In this document: piece by piece, positions 11,136-22,171 of the stretch
Layout of the letters: each line of letters opens with the position of its first letter
Position numbering within the stretch: position 1 is the first letter of the stretch
From: Filosporella fistucella
Lineage: Eukaryota > Ascomycota > Leotiomycetes > Helotiales
Length of the DNA: 64,000 bases
Assembly (NCBI GenBank): GCA_030077755.1
Contig: JAQJZZ010000015.1
Location: 372,001-436,000 of the forward strand
Reading direction: 5' to 3'
Made by a program: the position numbers and the translations under genes
Notes under the pieces: model-generated
What the model was told of the DNA's origin: nothing
The model's input: only the letters and a program-made list of their open reading frames with translations
Databases searched by the model: none

Positions 11136-12054
11136 AGTGATGGAGGTCGAGCTTGGTGATGGTTTTTATTTGTGTTTAGTGCATGGACCGGCGTGGGATT
11201 GCATGACGGTAATGGTGTTTGAATTTGGTTTTGCTTTGGGTACATTCTTTTCCCAGAGGAGTTTAAAGATTGTGATAGATAGAAAGTAATTCAGATAACT
11301 TTGTTCCTGATCTCTTCTGTTGAATATATTGACTTTCAAATTTGATTCACATGAGTGATATCTCGATCGGTGTAACTTTCTAAGACCGGAATAAGTCTCA
11401 TCTGACTTCCTAGATTAGCACTGAGCTTCCTTTCCTTAGCATGGTCTGAATCATCTGACAACGTACGGAATTGTCATCGAATTCATCAATAAGCCACATA
11501 AATGTGGTCTGAGTGGATTGCTTCAGACTGTTTTAGTGAAGCGCATAGATTGTAGTACTTTCCTTTATAGACTCATACAGAAAGGGGGATCGCGTTTCGG
11601 AGTTGTTCGTAAAGTCCGGGGCAATTTTCGATCAACTTTCAACGGCGAAAAACCTACAACTTGTAACAAGCTTCCAACTCTTAATGGGTCTCGAACCCCA
11701 ATTTATAGAGTTCTGTTGATTTCCGGGCTTGTACTCCGAGTTCTTTCTCATATCGTTTCTGATGATGATACGTCAGAAACATTTAGAAATATTCACAGGT
11801 TCGGGATCTACATATCGGATAAAGTAGCATGTGATCATAGTAATAGTACAACATTCATCTTCGTATGGTGCTACTGGTGGCTTGCGGAAAAATTGAGCAG
11901 ACACTGCATCAAAAGCATGAGTTTCGGATGAGAGTGGCTGTGGGACACTTAGACTGACTCAATTTGGTCGATATATAATTGCATAATTCCACCTTGTACC
12001 TTCATCCCATGATTAGAGGGATACTTGAACTCATTCCCAATTTCCGTAAGTCTG
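11136..12054. other. intergenic, no confident gene
   Basis: Contains the 3' UTR of the hydrophobin-like gene and the 3' flank of the opposing Ser-rich gene. A 137-codon frame at 11518-11931 (plus) has no ATG at its start, no signal peptide and no known motif, so it is left uncalled. Confidence 0.4.
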
Positions 12055-13884
12055 TTAGTAAGGTTGGGGATAGTCAATGTCATATGCAAGCCCTGGAAAT
12101 GACCCTTCTGACAAGCCCCACTCTGCAACTGGATCAGGAAAGAGCATGCATGTATTACCATTCACCATAGAATAGCTCTTGCATTCGATTCGCATAAGGC
12201 AAACGTTCCAGCAGATATTAAGGCCCACTGGGCCAAGGGATGAATACCCTGAAGTGCTTACGTCGAAACCGGCTGTTACCCGACATGTTGCTGTGTCCTG
12301 CGGTGGGAGACTATGTAAATTTAGCATTTGATAATTGGGTAATGGATAGGGAGGCGTACGTTATTGTCGAGAGAGGTATAACTGAGCTAGTGAGTATCGG
12401 AGTGGTGAAGGTAGTGAACGACGAGATGTCTGAGGATGATTGTACTGGAGGCGAGGGTGAAAAAGGAGCAACCAGGAAGACTGTTGTGTACCACGATACC
12501 ACACTAGAAGTCTTCGAAGAGGATGATGAGGTCAGGTGAACTGTCGGGAATAGAGATGCCGAGATAGTTTCCTGTGAAAACATGCTGGAGAAATAAGATG
12601 TCGATGTTGCACTCGAAATTTGCCGCGATGTTGGGGTGGTGAATTGTGCTGCAGACGAGAGGGGTTTCGTAGGCGGGGAAACAAGTACTGAGGACATGCT
12701 GGCGAAAGAAGATGACGCTTTACTTGACAATTTTGAAGATAAAGAAGCAATGTTGTAACTTGAAGACGACTTCTTTGATGCTATTACGTTCGGAGCTTTC
12801 GCGGAGGAAACCATGGAGGAGCTGGATGATTTGGAAGATGTGGGAGAAGTCACTTTGGAGATACAGGAAGAAGTCGAAGAGAATACAGGCGATATGTTTG
12901 ACAAATTTGATTAGGTAAAAGTCTTAGGGATGGACGAAGATTTCACAGAGGATGAAAAGGATTTTAAGGATGATCTCTGTGACGATGTGATACTTTTGAG
13001 CTGGGACCTGCTTTCGAGGAAGCAGATGGAGACGTGGGCTTGACAGTTGTAGAAATCCCGCTACCAGAAAGCTTGATCGACAGCGATGTGGACTTTATGG
13101 ATGATGTTTGGGACGAGGTGAGGATCTTGGAGCTAGAGCACAACTTGGAAGAGTCAACTGAGCCAGAAGATGGCCTCACTGATGCAGTGACTAACATTTT
13201 AGACGAGGATCTTGTCGATGATGAGGTTCGGGACACAGAAGCAACTTTCATTATGGAGACCACTTTGGAGGAGGAGGACAATTCTGATGTTATCTTGACC
13301 GATAATGAGGATCTCGTTGATGTAGCTTGCCCAAATGCTAGAATAATCAGCTTGTTCAGAGCAGAGTTGAGGGGCAATACTTACAAGATGGAACTTTAGA
13401 GCTTGATTTGGAGCTTGATTTAGGAGTTGAAGTGGGGCTACTTTTTTCTGCGATTATTTTAATCGACAGGTGGTAGTAACCGGAATTCTGATCTCGACTT
13501 ACTGGTTGTGTACATAATGCTGGTGGAGGCGGCATATGTGAGAGCTGGGTTCATCTCAGTATATAACTAAGAACGACAATAATAACAATTGCCGGATCAG
13601 AAACTCACATGATGTGACGGGCATTATGCATGAGCAAGCATTGGCAATGGAATTAGGGGCCTTCCTCGAGGCACATTCCAGGGTTGAGGTAGCAACTAGT
13701 CTAGAAAGATATGAGTAAGCCGCTTTCGAATTGAAACCTCAGGCAAGTGGACGTACTTGGCCAAGAAAGAGAAACGGGAGTGCGGCAGCAGTCGACTGTT
13801 GGAAACAGCTACTGTAAAGAGAACCACAAATGAGATGTAATAATATAGGGGTCTTCTGGTGGTCTGCTGTGGTGTAGAATGCAT
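12055..13884 (-). CDS. Ser/Thr-rich secreted-type protein with C-terminal cysteine domain, frame apparently broken
   Basis: Minus-strand exons fit in phase: 13884-13757, 13700-13609, 13544-13503, 13447-13385, then from 13337. The first encodes a hydrophobic segment (YYYISFVVLFTVAV), the second a short Cys motif ending ACSCIMPVTS, common before Ser/Thr-rich linkers in fungal surface proteins. A long Ser/Lys/Thr-rich linker follows. The last exon (12310-12055, after a 49 bp intron) encodes a domain with CRVTAGF, ICWNVC, IECKSYS and NTCMLF, resembling PAN/apple-like fungal modules. Between about 12900 and 13005 the Ser-rich reading shifts by one base and meets a TAA. A 155 bp intron (13007-12853) with the weak donor GTCCCA would keep the frame, so either an odd intron or a decayed gene is possible. 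Confidence 0.5.
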
Positions 13885-14890
13885 TGGAGTGTGGGCTGCC
13901 TACAGGTCTAAGAAGCCAAAAGCTGGATATATATACATAGTAAGTGCCTTAGGCACAAGGCACCTAGAAAAGTCAGAATCCTTTTACACTACAGAGGTCA
14001 GAATCGCTGGGAGAATGTTTGGACACGTTGTGGTCAACTCACCTGTCAAGATTATTTCCACAATATGCAGAAACGGACGCAATAAAAGCCGTAGTGGCCA
14101 AGACTGGAGAGACTTTCATTGTGTTTTCTGTCGACTCAACGGAAGTTCAAATGGATAAAGATATCAAGTGTAAGAAGTAAGTGGTGAGCTGTCCATATAG
14201 TAGGGATAGGAGATTAAAACATAACGATCTGAGGTTGCTATACAAGCTATACAAGATACTATACTATCAGAAATGTCATTTCCTGAACTGGAAAGGTACA
14301 TGATCCGCATTGTTCGAAAGACCTTGCTTCTGCTTCATTGGAGTCTGCTTGACTACAAGACTGCTCCGATGTCTCAGGATAATTAGCAGAAAAAGGAAAA
14401 AGGAAAGCAGGAGATCTGCCCAAGCACGTCCCCTAAAGAATTGAAAGCGCTAAATCGACGTGAGAAGTAACTCCATTGTTACTCTCGTAATCTCATGTGT
14501 TCTTAGTGAGATGCATCTGCAGTATAATTAGAATGTCGTATGTGCACGCCGAGCAATGAGAAATTCGATGTTTAATGAGCTACCATCACTGCCGTACTTA
14601 TGAGCCATGATCCAGACACGCGAGAAACTCGCCAATCTTGAGTTATGAGACCAATCATCCAAACAAAAAGCTTGTTCTGTTCTGGAAAGTGAGGGAGAAT
14701 ATGTCTAGTCTGGAGATTTGGTGGTAGCATCTCCGTTTCCTATAATTTAGATGGTATTAGATAATCCTCTGAAAGATTTATACGGAGTGCTGTGTGGGTG
14801 ATTGGTTATAGCGGATTGGTACCACGCTCGAAGTTCTGCAGAGGCTTGATATCCAATCGTAGCGGGAACAAGGGTTTTGTGGTCTGTTGA
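13885..14890. other. gene-poor sequence
   Basis: No gene found. The right part abuts the copia remnant and may include its downstream flank or a decayed LTR, but no matching repeat was found on the other side of the remnant. Confidence 0.35.
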
Positions 14891-14894
14891 CGTG

Positions 14895-15620
14895 TTAACT
14901 AGGTTGAGCTCTTAGAGATTGAAATCCTTTCGAATCTTTGTGACATGCTTTCTGTGACAGACACAGTCTACTTCCCTAACGAGTCCTCTGGCGTATCAGC
15001 TGAGTCCCAAGGTACAAGCTCGCTGGCCCTAGATCTATCATTTAAAATCGCCGTCGTAGTTCCTGCTTGACCTTATCGATGGCACATTTGTCTTGCCCCA
15101 TAAACAGGAGATCGTCAACATATGCGCCTATAATCACACCAGACCCCCTTTGATACATACTCAGAGATTATTGGGCAGGCAGAGATATCCTTTCTTGAGG
15201 TATAGGATCCTACTTGGCCTAGAATTGGCAGCGAGCAGAGGCCTTAGTTTTACCTATAGAACCTTAGATTCGCTTTCCATAGGCTTTGTCCTTTTCCGCT
15301 TTAATTGCTATTGGCCCAAACCTAGCGGTCCAAACGAGCCTTTGGTAATAGCAATTCCCACTTCGTCTACTTGATTATAGTCCTTCGATTCAACCCTACG
15401 GTTCTTCGGGTCCAGTTATACCCTGTCTTCATCTTCCGTCTCTTCCCAGAACCTTGTTCTATGCTCAACATTTGCAGGGTTACGAAGACAATCCCCTGCT
15501 TAAATATTTTCTCTATATCCAGTCATTCCGCAACGAGGGGATCTCATTTTCTCGGAGTGATCGAGTTTCCTTGTTTAATTCTTTAATCTTTGGGATTAGA
15601 GTTGCTCGATCCATTGTAGC
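14895..15620 (-). mobile_element. decayed Ty1/copia retrotransposon fragment
   Basis: Read on the minus strand, bases 15128-15105 encode GAYVDDLL, the copia reverse-transcriptase active-site motif, followed by FMGQDKCAIDKVKQELRRRF, an in-frame TAA, and then MIDLGPASLYLGTQL, the next conserved copia segment (usually KMxDLGxxxxFLG). Upstream, LKKGYLCLPNN and VCIKG in a shifted frame match the region just before YVDD. A gag-like start is seen at 15614 (MDRATLIPKIKEL), only about 400 bases before the RT part, so most of gag, protease and integrase is missing. Stops and frame changes throughout show it is dead. Confidence 0.8.
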
Positions 15621-16736
15621 AGTGGAGTTTATTGCACTTTTCTCCATTGCAGCAGAAGCTACTATTATATTCGACGTTCAAATCTGGATAATCGTAATAT
15701 TATTAACCAACAACTCTAATATATCACGTTGCTAACCTCGCTAATAACAACTCTATCAAACAGTATTAGCTCGAAGGTATATATTATTAAGAGACTCCTC
15801 AGTGGATTGAAATTTAGTAAGAGTTATACAGATATTCATATCGATTGATCCAATAATCTTTACTATTTGTGAATCCGATGCGCTATCCCATCCCTTGTCG
15901 AAATGTCTCAAGGGTAGTAATGCCAAGCCTGTAGTCCATATCTGAACGATTGAGCTCGATTGACACGCGGCCCTACCACGTCCCTGGGACGCGGTTGCTA
16001 CGACTCGTCCTCTTATCAGCTGACGTCGGCGAGTGCCGACGGGAAGTATCGTTCATGATCAAGACAAGCACTCGAATAGTGGCACTTTGTAGACAAGCAC
16101 TAGGCTATAGCGAGTATAGGGTGACATTTCCCCACGATCTTGTATCACGTTCTAGAAGTATTATATTAGATCTATCTCACGGACCGGCGCCTAATAAGTA
16201 TAGCGTACCATATGTCACAATGTGTCCCGGCGTAACTTCAAGCTAACGATAACGCAGGAGACTAGGGTATACCTCCTTTAAGTTGGTTTTGGATAGGATT
16301 ACGGTGCTATATCGATCCAAAGCGTAATAGTCGTCCCTTCGTACTTCCTGTTCAGTTTCTAAAAGGGGTCGCTGTAAGTAGCTAAAGTTGGATAGTAAAG
16401 GATCACATGCCAATAGACAAGTTCTTCTACTTGATACCATTTTCCCCAGGTAATATTTTGCAGTTCAATTGCTCCGAAGTTTGCAAGTAATCTAGCTTTT
16501 ATTAGGACTGTTGCTTGAAGTCTAAATCAGAGAGACCAGCATCCCGATAAGTAGATCAACTAAAACCATTTCTGAAAACCCCCAGCCATTCTGCATCGTT
16601 TCTCCTTTCTCAGGTAAAGCCTGCCTCTGTCAAATGCTAAATCGCGTTTATATGATGACTTAAGGTTGCTTAGAATCTTTTTGCCACCTCGTCCTTAATA
16701 TCTGCAATGTTGCATTGCCCAGGTCGTCCCATTGAG
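15621..16736. other. gene-poor sequence, probably repeat-derived
   Basis: No gene seen. It lies upstream of the copia remnant and may include a 5' LTR or leader, but I found no direct repeat on the other side. It contains a short GC-rich inverted repeat near 16020-16040 (GTCGGCGAGTGCCGAC). The last 100 bases hold the promoter of the CFEM gene. Confidence 0.35.
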
Positions 16737-18548
16737 ATGATACTGCCTCGGTTCTGGTTCATCACTCTCTTTGTGGCAGCTGTTATCTTCTACGCAGACC
16801 AAGCTGCTGGAAAGGAGTCACCGCCTGCCTGCTCCGTAAGTAATACATCAAGCCCTCCTTCTATTTTAGTTTCAATTAATATCCTTCTTAGGTCAACTGT
16901 ACCTTAACAACCTTGGATCGTGCAAGCTGTAAGTTGACGGACATTCGAAATTGCCTCTGCACCAACGATAATCTGCAATATGAGCTATCACTCTGTGTTT
17001 TTGTCGCATGCGATCATGCTGAACAAATTGGTAGGGCTCGAGCAATTGTTTCATGAAAGCTGTGTTCTGATGTTGCTTGTCATTTAGTTGCTTCGGAGAT
17101 CTTTCGCAACCAGATCTGTAAAGGAGTACCTCATATGTCTCGCAAAACCGAGATTTTGCGGGCTGAAATAATCCTCGCTGCTTTTACATTCCCAATAGTA
17201 GCTCTACGATTGATATCCAGGGTGTGGGTGGCTAAAAAGGTCTGGTGGGATGACTGGATGGTGCTACTTGCAGCTGTGAGAGTTACGATTCAACTTTATG
17301 AGTGCCGATACTGACGGAAATGACTAGATGTTCATGGTTCCAATGATGACTATTCCAATCTATAGTATAGTTGCACTACGTTGGCGGAAGAGCGTGGAAA
17401 CTTAACTGACACAGCTTAGCTGCATACCAGGACCTAGGAGAACACATCTGGAATATTCCAGCACAAAACACCGGGCAGTTGCAACTGGTAGCTCTCTAAA
17501 TATTCCACACTTTCACTAGAATCAGCTGACAAAACGCAGCTCTACTTTATCGCCAGTCTGATTTACGTTATGGTACAAAATTTTGCCAAACTCTCTATCC
17601 TCCTCCTTTACCTCCGCATTTTTCCAAGCGACAGGTTTCGTGTTGTTGTAAAAGTCGCGATCGCGTGGCAAATCTTGCACTCTACTATCTTTGTCTTTAT
17701 TCTGATTTTCCAGTGTTCCCCAGTCCGATCTTCTTGGAATTTCGCGATAGACCAAAAATGCGTTAATCCACGCGCTTTGGTTCTTACAGGGGCATTTTTA
17801 AGCATTTTCGAAGATATCTTTATTATGTTGATTCCAATCTCTCAGCTAAAAATCTTGAGGCTGAGTTTGAGAAAGAGGATTGCGCTTTGTTTTATGTTCG
17901 CTGTGGGATCTCTGTAAGCTTTCTCGAAACCCCCTTCTCAAGACTTGAGGTTAACATGCTCAGCGCCTGCATCACCAGCATAGTGCGCCTGAAATTTGTA
18001 TGGAACTATGCAACTACCATTGACGATGCTTGTAAGCCTGGATCATCGGCTCCTTGTGTTTAGTCCTCAAGAGAGCAAATGGTTTACTAACGTCACAAAC
18101 AGGGGACCATGTCGATGCCACACTGTGGTCCGACATCGAAGCATGCACAGCAGTCATCTGCTCCTGCCTAATAACGATCCGACCCCTCCTAGTGAAATGC
18201 TTCCCGAGTCTTTTCGAATCCACCCGCCCCTCTGCCTCCGAACCCTCCCCTGAAAGTTTCAAAGTTGGTCAAAATTTGGGAAAAAAGGTCAGAGATATGT
18301 GGTCCGGCTCGAGTAGCAGTACGGGCTTGAACTCAGGGTCAACTTCGATTGGCTCCAGGAATGCACCTGAGAATTTGGATGAGGGTTGTAGTCAGGAGAG
18401 TACGAGTATTCTTCAGGGTACACGAGGGTGTGGGAAAATAGTGGAGGAAGTTGAGTTGGAAGACACCATGAGTGGTATAGAAGTTGTAAGTGCGGACGAT
18501 GTTGGGCCTTATGGAGACTGTAAAGGAGTTGGGGATGTTGAAAATTGA
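16737..18548 (+). CDS. CFEM-domain seven-helix-type integral membrane protein (Pth11-like class)
   Basis: Eight exons fit in phase: 16737-16835, 16892-17030, 17088-17275, 17328-17364, 17420-17487, 17540-17913, 17964-18031, 18103-18548, giving 472 residues. A signal peptide (MILPRFWFITLFVAAVIF) leads to a CFEM module with eight cysteines (from PACSVNC to NQICKG). A multi-helix region follows with WWDDWMVLLAA, GEHIWNIPAQN, LYFIASLIYVMVQNFAKLSILL, FQCSPVRSSWN and WDHVDATLWSDIEACTAVIC, the hallmarks of the fungal rhodopsin-like membrane domain. The tail is Ser/Gly/Glu-rich and cytoplasmic. Family members include Pth11, a surface sensor in plant pathogens; a receptor role here is inference. An in-frame ATG at 16707 is possible, but 16737 gives the better signal peptide. 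Confidence 0.9.
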
Positions 18549-19191
18549 ATAAGAAGAAAACCTCAATATAGAAAAGATGAAGTTCCAAATGAAGCGGTAT
18601 TATCCGAGCCATCACTGTTTCTCATTACACACGATAGTGTGACTCTATTTTTCTGTCTTGTTGTTATTTAATTCTGTATTTGTTCTGGCGCTGCTGACTG
18701 ATTTCTACCGCAACCACCAGAACCTTCTCTTCTTGTAATCTTCCACCAAAGACCTGCACAGCGACATGTAATACATTAATAATAGGTCCGGGCTACCTGG
18801 AGAATAAATACTTGCGTTTGACCAATTTTTGATGAATTTTGTCTGGAGATTGATTATCTTCAGATGTGATTTTAGTAGAACGTGTTTAAATTAGGCAGCC
18901 CTGGTAACTTTTCCATCTATGGACCTCCTTTACTTTCAATCTCTCCCTCGGAATCAGAATCAATGGATCAAACCAAGGCAATCATGAAATATATCCATCG
19001 TCTCCATGGATCCATATCCACCCGACGTAGTCGACGTGTCATGTGACACAATATTTTGTTGTGGGGTTTATATTGTTGAATAATATTCACACTTGCAACT
19101 TATTCACGTTCAGTACCCCGGTGGTTCATTAGTGTGTTCTTCACCAGATAGGTAACAATCAAGGGAGAAAAGGTTTGGGGATAAGCCATAA

Positions 19192-19264
19192 ACAGCTCTT
19201 CGGGAGTTGTACTAAGGGATTAGGGGTTCGAAGCCCCTAATCCTGAATGTTTTGCAATTTTTTT
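19192..19264 (+). other. paired hairpins with B-box-like loop and T-run
   Basis: A 7-bp stem (19192-19198 with 19204-19210) is followed by a perfect 10-bp stem (19217-19226 with 19234-19243) whose loop reads TTCGAAG. The word GGTTCGAAGCC matches the B box of Pol III genes, and a run of seven T at 19258-19264 could terminate Pol III. No acceptor stem can be formed, so it is not a tRNA. It could be a tRNA-derived relic or a small Pol III transcript. Confidence 0.3.
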
Positions 19265-19651
19265 GGCCATTTCTAAAAAATTTTTTGGCACTGATTCTTC
19301 ATACTGTAGAATATTCGGGTATTCAAAGTGACTGTGAACTACTGGGTATTATTCCTTTCGATCTGAAAATTTTGAGAAGTCAATTAGCTGCTATTCTTTT
19401 TTTCCAATTTTCCTTAAGCGAGTGAGTGTTGTGATGGCGATATTATAGGGTGTAGTACAGTGGAACCATCAACTTGATTCCTTATTCTACAGTGGGCAAA
19501 TGCAGTGCTATATATACTAATTCAGGTTGTGGCTACATGCCTCCACACCCTGTAACTACAGGCTCTCGTACGCTGTAGTTTCAGGCTACTAGGCCTGTGG
19601 CCACCACTGCTTCAGCATGTGTTCGCTATGGCACCATGTGCCTGCCCTGTA

Positions 19652-19674
19652 GCCACGGTGGGCCACGGTGGGCC
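19652..19674. repeat. short tandem repeat of GCCACGGTGG
   Basis: Two adjacent copies of a 10-base unit, GCCACGGTGG, lie in a region with further related CCTGTAG/GTGGCC words. It is too short to assign to an element. Confidence 0.5.
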
Positions 19675-19864
19675 TACCCTGCAACCTAGGTTATAGCACA
19701 ACACAGAGCCTGAGACATCGTATCCATCCATGAGTGAAAGTGCCCACCAGCACACGGAACCCGTTTTGGCTTTCCGTCTGTCCCAGCGATCATTTACCTT
19801 CTTCCATATTTAATCCGTAGAAAAACTTCAATTTCGATCAAATTTTGCCATTGGACTTTTCTAT

Positions 19865-21419
19865 CTAGATTTTGCTCAATACCCCTCTAAGACTATCCTC
19901 CTCGGTCAATAGCTGCTTCTGTAATGCCCTCTTACTCTCATGTCCCTCCATAATCCTATTGTACGGGGCCTTTTGAGCATCCAGATGTCGCCATTTCCAT
20001 AATCTATTCAACCCGGTAGATTTCCCCTCAATACAATCAACCACGTGCTTGCCCAAAACTGGCAAAAACTTGAAAGCATGCCCACTTCCCCCAGTTGCAA
20101 CCATTAGACCTTCCATTCCTGGAATAGCATCCACTACAAAGTGGTTGTCAAAAGAATCAGTGTACCAGCATAGTCGGGTTGTGAGTGGGCAGGAAATCAG
20201 TTCGGGAATGTGTTCTTGCACAAACCTACGGGTTACATTCGCGGCTGTCTGGGGCAGTTGCCGAATCGACTTCTCGGTCCATCTTGTGATCGGGATGCTA
20301 CGGATGGCTCCGTCGGGCTGAACTTGAGGATTGGTGTATTTGGTGCCTCGATAGCCGATCTTGACAACACCAGTAGGATCGCGAGGAAATCCATAAATTC
20401 CGCCTTCTTCGCCATCCATCATGTCATATCTATTCGAAAGAGCCAAGTTAGAGAATCGCAATGGACCAAATGCCAGGCTGAAAACTTACGACCACGTGGG
20501 AAACTTTTCTGGAGCCAATCGATCCCAGAGAGGAGAGCCAGGAGGTAGCTGAAATATGCTTACGCAGCCGCCTGTTGCCTCACACAGATTATCCATCTGC
20601 GGAACAAGAGATGGGGTCCAACCTCCACAGGCCATAATAACAAGACTTGCATGTCTAAAAGAACCGTCTGCTGTTTTGATTCCAACGACCTTGGAATTCT
20701 GGTCTTGTAAAAAAGAATTGAATGTACCAGCTGCTCCACCCAATAGCATCTTAACACCCTGTTTCTTTGCCTTGTGTAGTGCTAGTTGGCATGCCTTATC
20801 CGCGTAGACGAATCCACCCAATGTGTCCAGAAGGCCGTAGTTTGTCTCCGACGACCTCCTGAAAGGATTCAAAGCAAAGCCAAACCCGTTCTTCGTTGCT
20901 TGTGCAACATCTTGAGCATCCGACAACACGAATTGAGTGCTCTTCAGACCTGCCTTAGCTAGATTCGATAAAGTGTCTCTATCGTAATGTGAAAGATCAC
21001 CATTGGAAGCAAGATCCAAGCTACCATTGTTGACGAAGATGATTTCATCTTTGCTTAATCCTGGAGGAAGATCTGATCCAGTCCTGAGCTCTGCATTCCA
21101 TTCTTTCCAAAGGGAAATAGCTTCAATCGCTAGATCTTGGTATTCAACTCGCTCTCCATACCCTGCCCTGATTATTTTATTGGCGTCTTTCCTCGTTAGT
21201 TGGCATCGTACTTGCTAATGAACGAATAGTAGACATACCTGCTGAGGCACCATCGCAACCTTCAGCGTACGAATAGCGATTTACATCATATGGCTGCTTG
21301 TCCAAGATTGTTACGTCTTTATATCCACGTTGTGCCAGATGTATCGCGGTGCTGAGTCCGAATATTCCTGCGCCAACAATGACGATAGGGGAAGACTTGT
21401 CTGCAATCTCAGAAGACAT
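19865..21419 (-). CDS. FAD-dependent amine/amino-acid oxidase (DAO family; sarcosine/saccharopine/fructosyl-amino-acid oxidase-like)
   Basis: Exons 21419-21239, 21186-20490 and 20429-19865 give 480 residues. The N-terminal FAD loop is IVIVGAGIFGLSTAIHLAQRG; ASADANKIIRAGYG, split by the first intron, matches the family's substrate-side segment. Later motifs are MACGGWTP and, near the C-terminus, RLCWYTDSFDNHFVVDAIP and VATGGSGHAFKFLPVLG. In fructosyl-amino-acid and sarcosine oxidases this late region carries the Cys that binds FAD covalently; the Cys of RLCW is the likely one here. The enzymes oxidise secondary amines, releasing hydrogen peroxide. No C-terminal SKL-type peroxisomal signal is seen (it ends LSKI). 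Its neighbours are a divergent Zn2Cys6 regulator and an MFS transporter, suggesting use of an amine substrate. Exact substrate is unknown. Confidence 0.88.
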
Positions 21420-22171
21420 TGCGCTTGTCTTCTGATGTAGAACTCAAAAATAGACTTTGAAAATTGTTTCGGTCTTCATCGTGAACAGCAGACGATTGAA
21501 TATATAAATTTGACGGGAAATAATTTCTCTATCCGCATTTTCATATTGTTCAAGTAAACGGAAGATTGATGAGTCTGCAAGGTCCGAAACTGCTCCACTC
21601 ACCAGTTTTGAGATGTGGGGAGCTTCCCCCACTCCTCGGCACTCTCCGACTAGCTCTGATTGTCATGTAATAGGTAGCTAGGTATTCATGGTAATATCAA
21701 GAGGAAATATGTTGTCTTCGTTACGAGTGCATATCTCAATGTTGTTCCGTTTTTTATTGCGTGGCATACATTAAGTAGCAGTATAACTTGATGTGTGCTT
21801 GATGTATATGCCAGCACAATGTGTACCTAGGTGTCTAAGTAAGTGGTGCATCTTTTCAAGAATACACGTAACTAGTGCGAAAACGTGACTTTTTAGCGTC
21901 TGTTTTGGGAACCCGATTTTGACAGGAACACTTTCGCTGTGAATCCCGTGTTTTCTTACTTGGTCAAGAAAATAGCTGTACCCACACCCCACCCTTGATT
22001 GCCACATCGATATTTACTACCTGTTTTCATGGCTCTGCCCCTTAATTTCTATACGGCATTATCAGAATCAAAGGATTCGAGCTGTTATCCACAGACCACT
22101 CAATTAAGAGCTACAGCATATAGCTCAACAGACTTTTCCATTCTCTGCTTACCAAAGAGTCATCCAAACCG
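21420..22171. promoter_or_regulatory. divergent promoter between oxidase and Zn2Cys6 regulator
   Basis: A 752 bp region separates two genes transcribed apart, the usual layout for a pathway regulator beside its target. The right part contains CGG-like triplets, but no clear paired CGG site for a zinc-cluster factor was identified. Confidence 0.45.

Larger units (their letters stand above)
18549..19864. other. intergenic with hairpins and short repeats
   Basis: Holds no protein gene that I can support. It contains a hairpin pair with a T-run (19192-19264) and a stretch at about 19550-19700 made of repeated CCTGTAG/GCCACGGTGG-like words. The sequence TACAGTGGAACC near 19455 resembles the end of Tc1/pogo-type transposons, but no inverted partner was found. 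Confidence 0.4.

Noticed and set aside
11640..11720. GGGTTCGAGACC-like word on the minus strand suggesting a tRNA T arm
   Set aside because: No anticodon arm, D arm or acceptor stem could be formed around it.
12964..13399. Asp/Glu/Leu-rich plus-strand frame (13034-13399)
   Set aside because: It is antisense to the Ser/Thr-rich exons, whose splice sites and phases fit the minus strand.
19440..19480. TACAGTGGAACC, like the end of a Tc1/pogo transposon
   Set aside because: No inverted partner or transposase sequence was found in the region.
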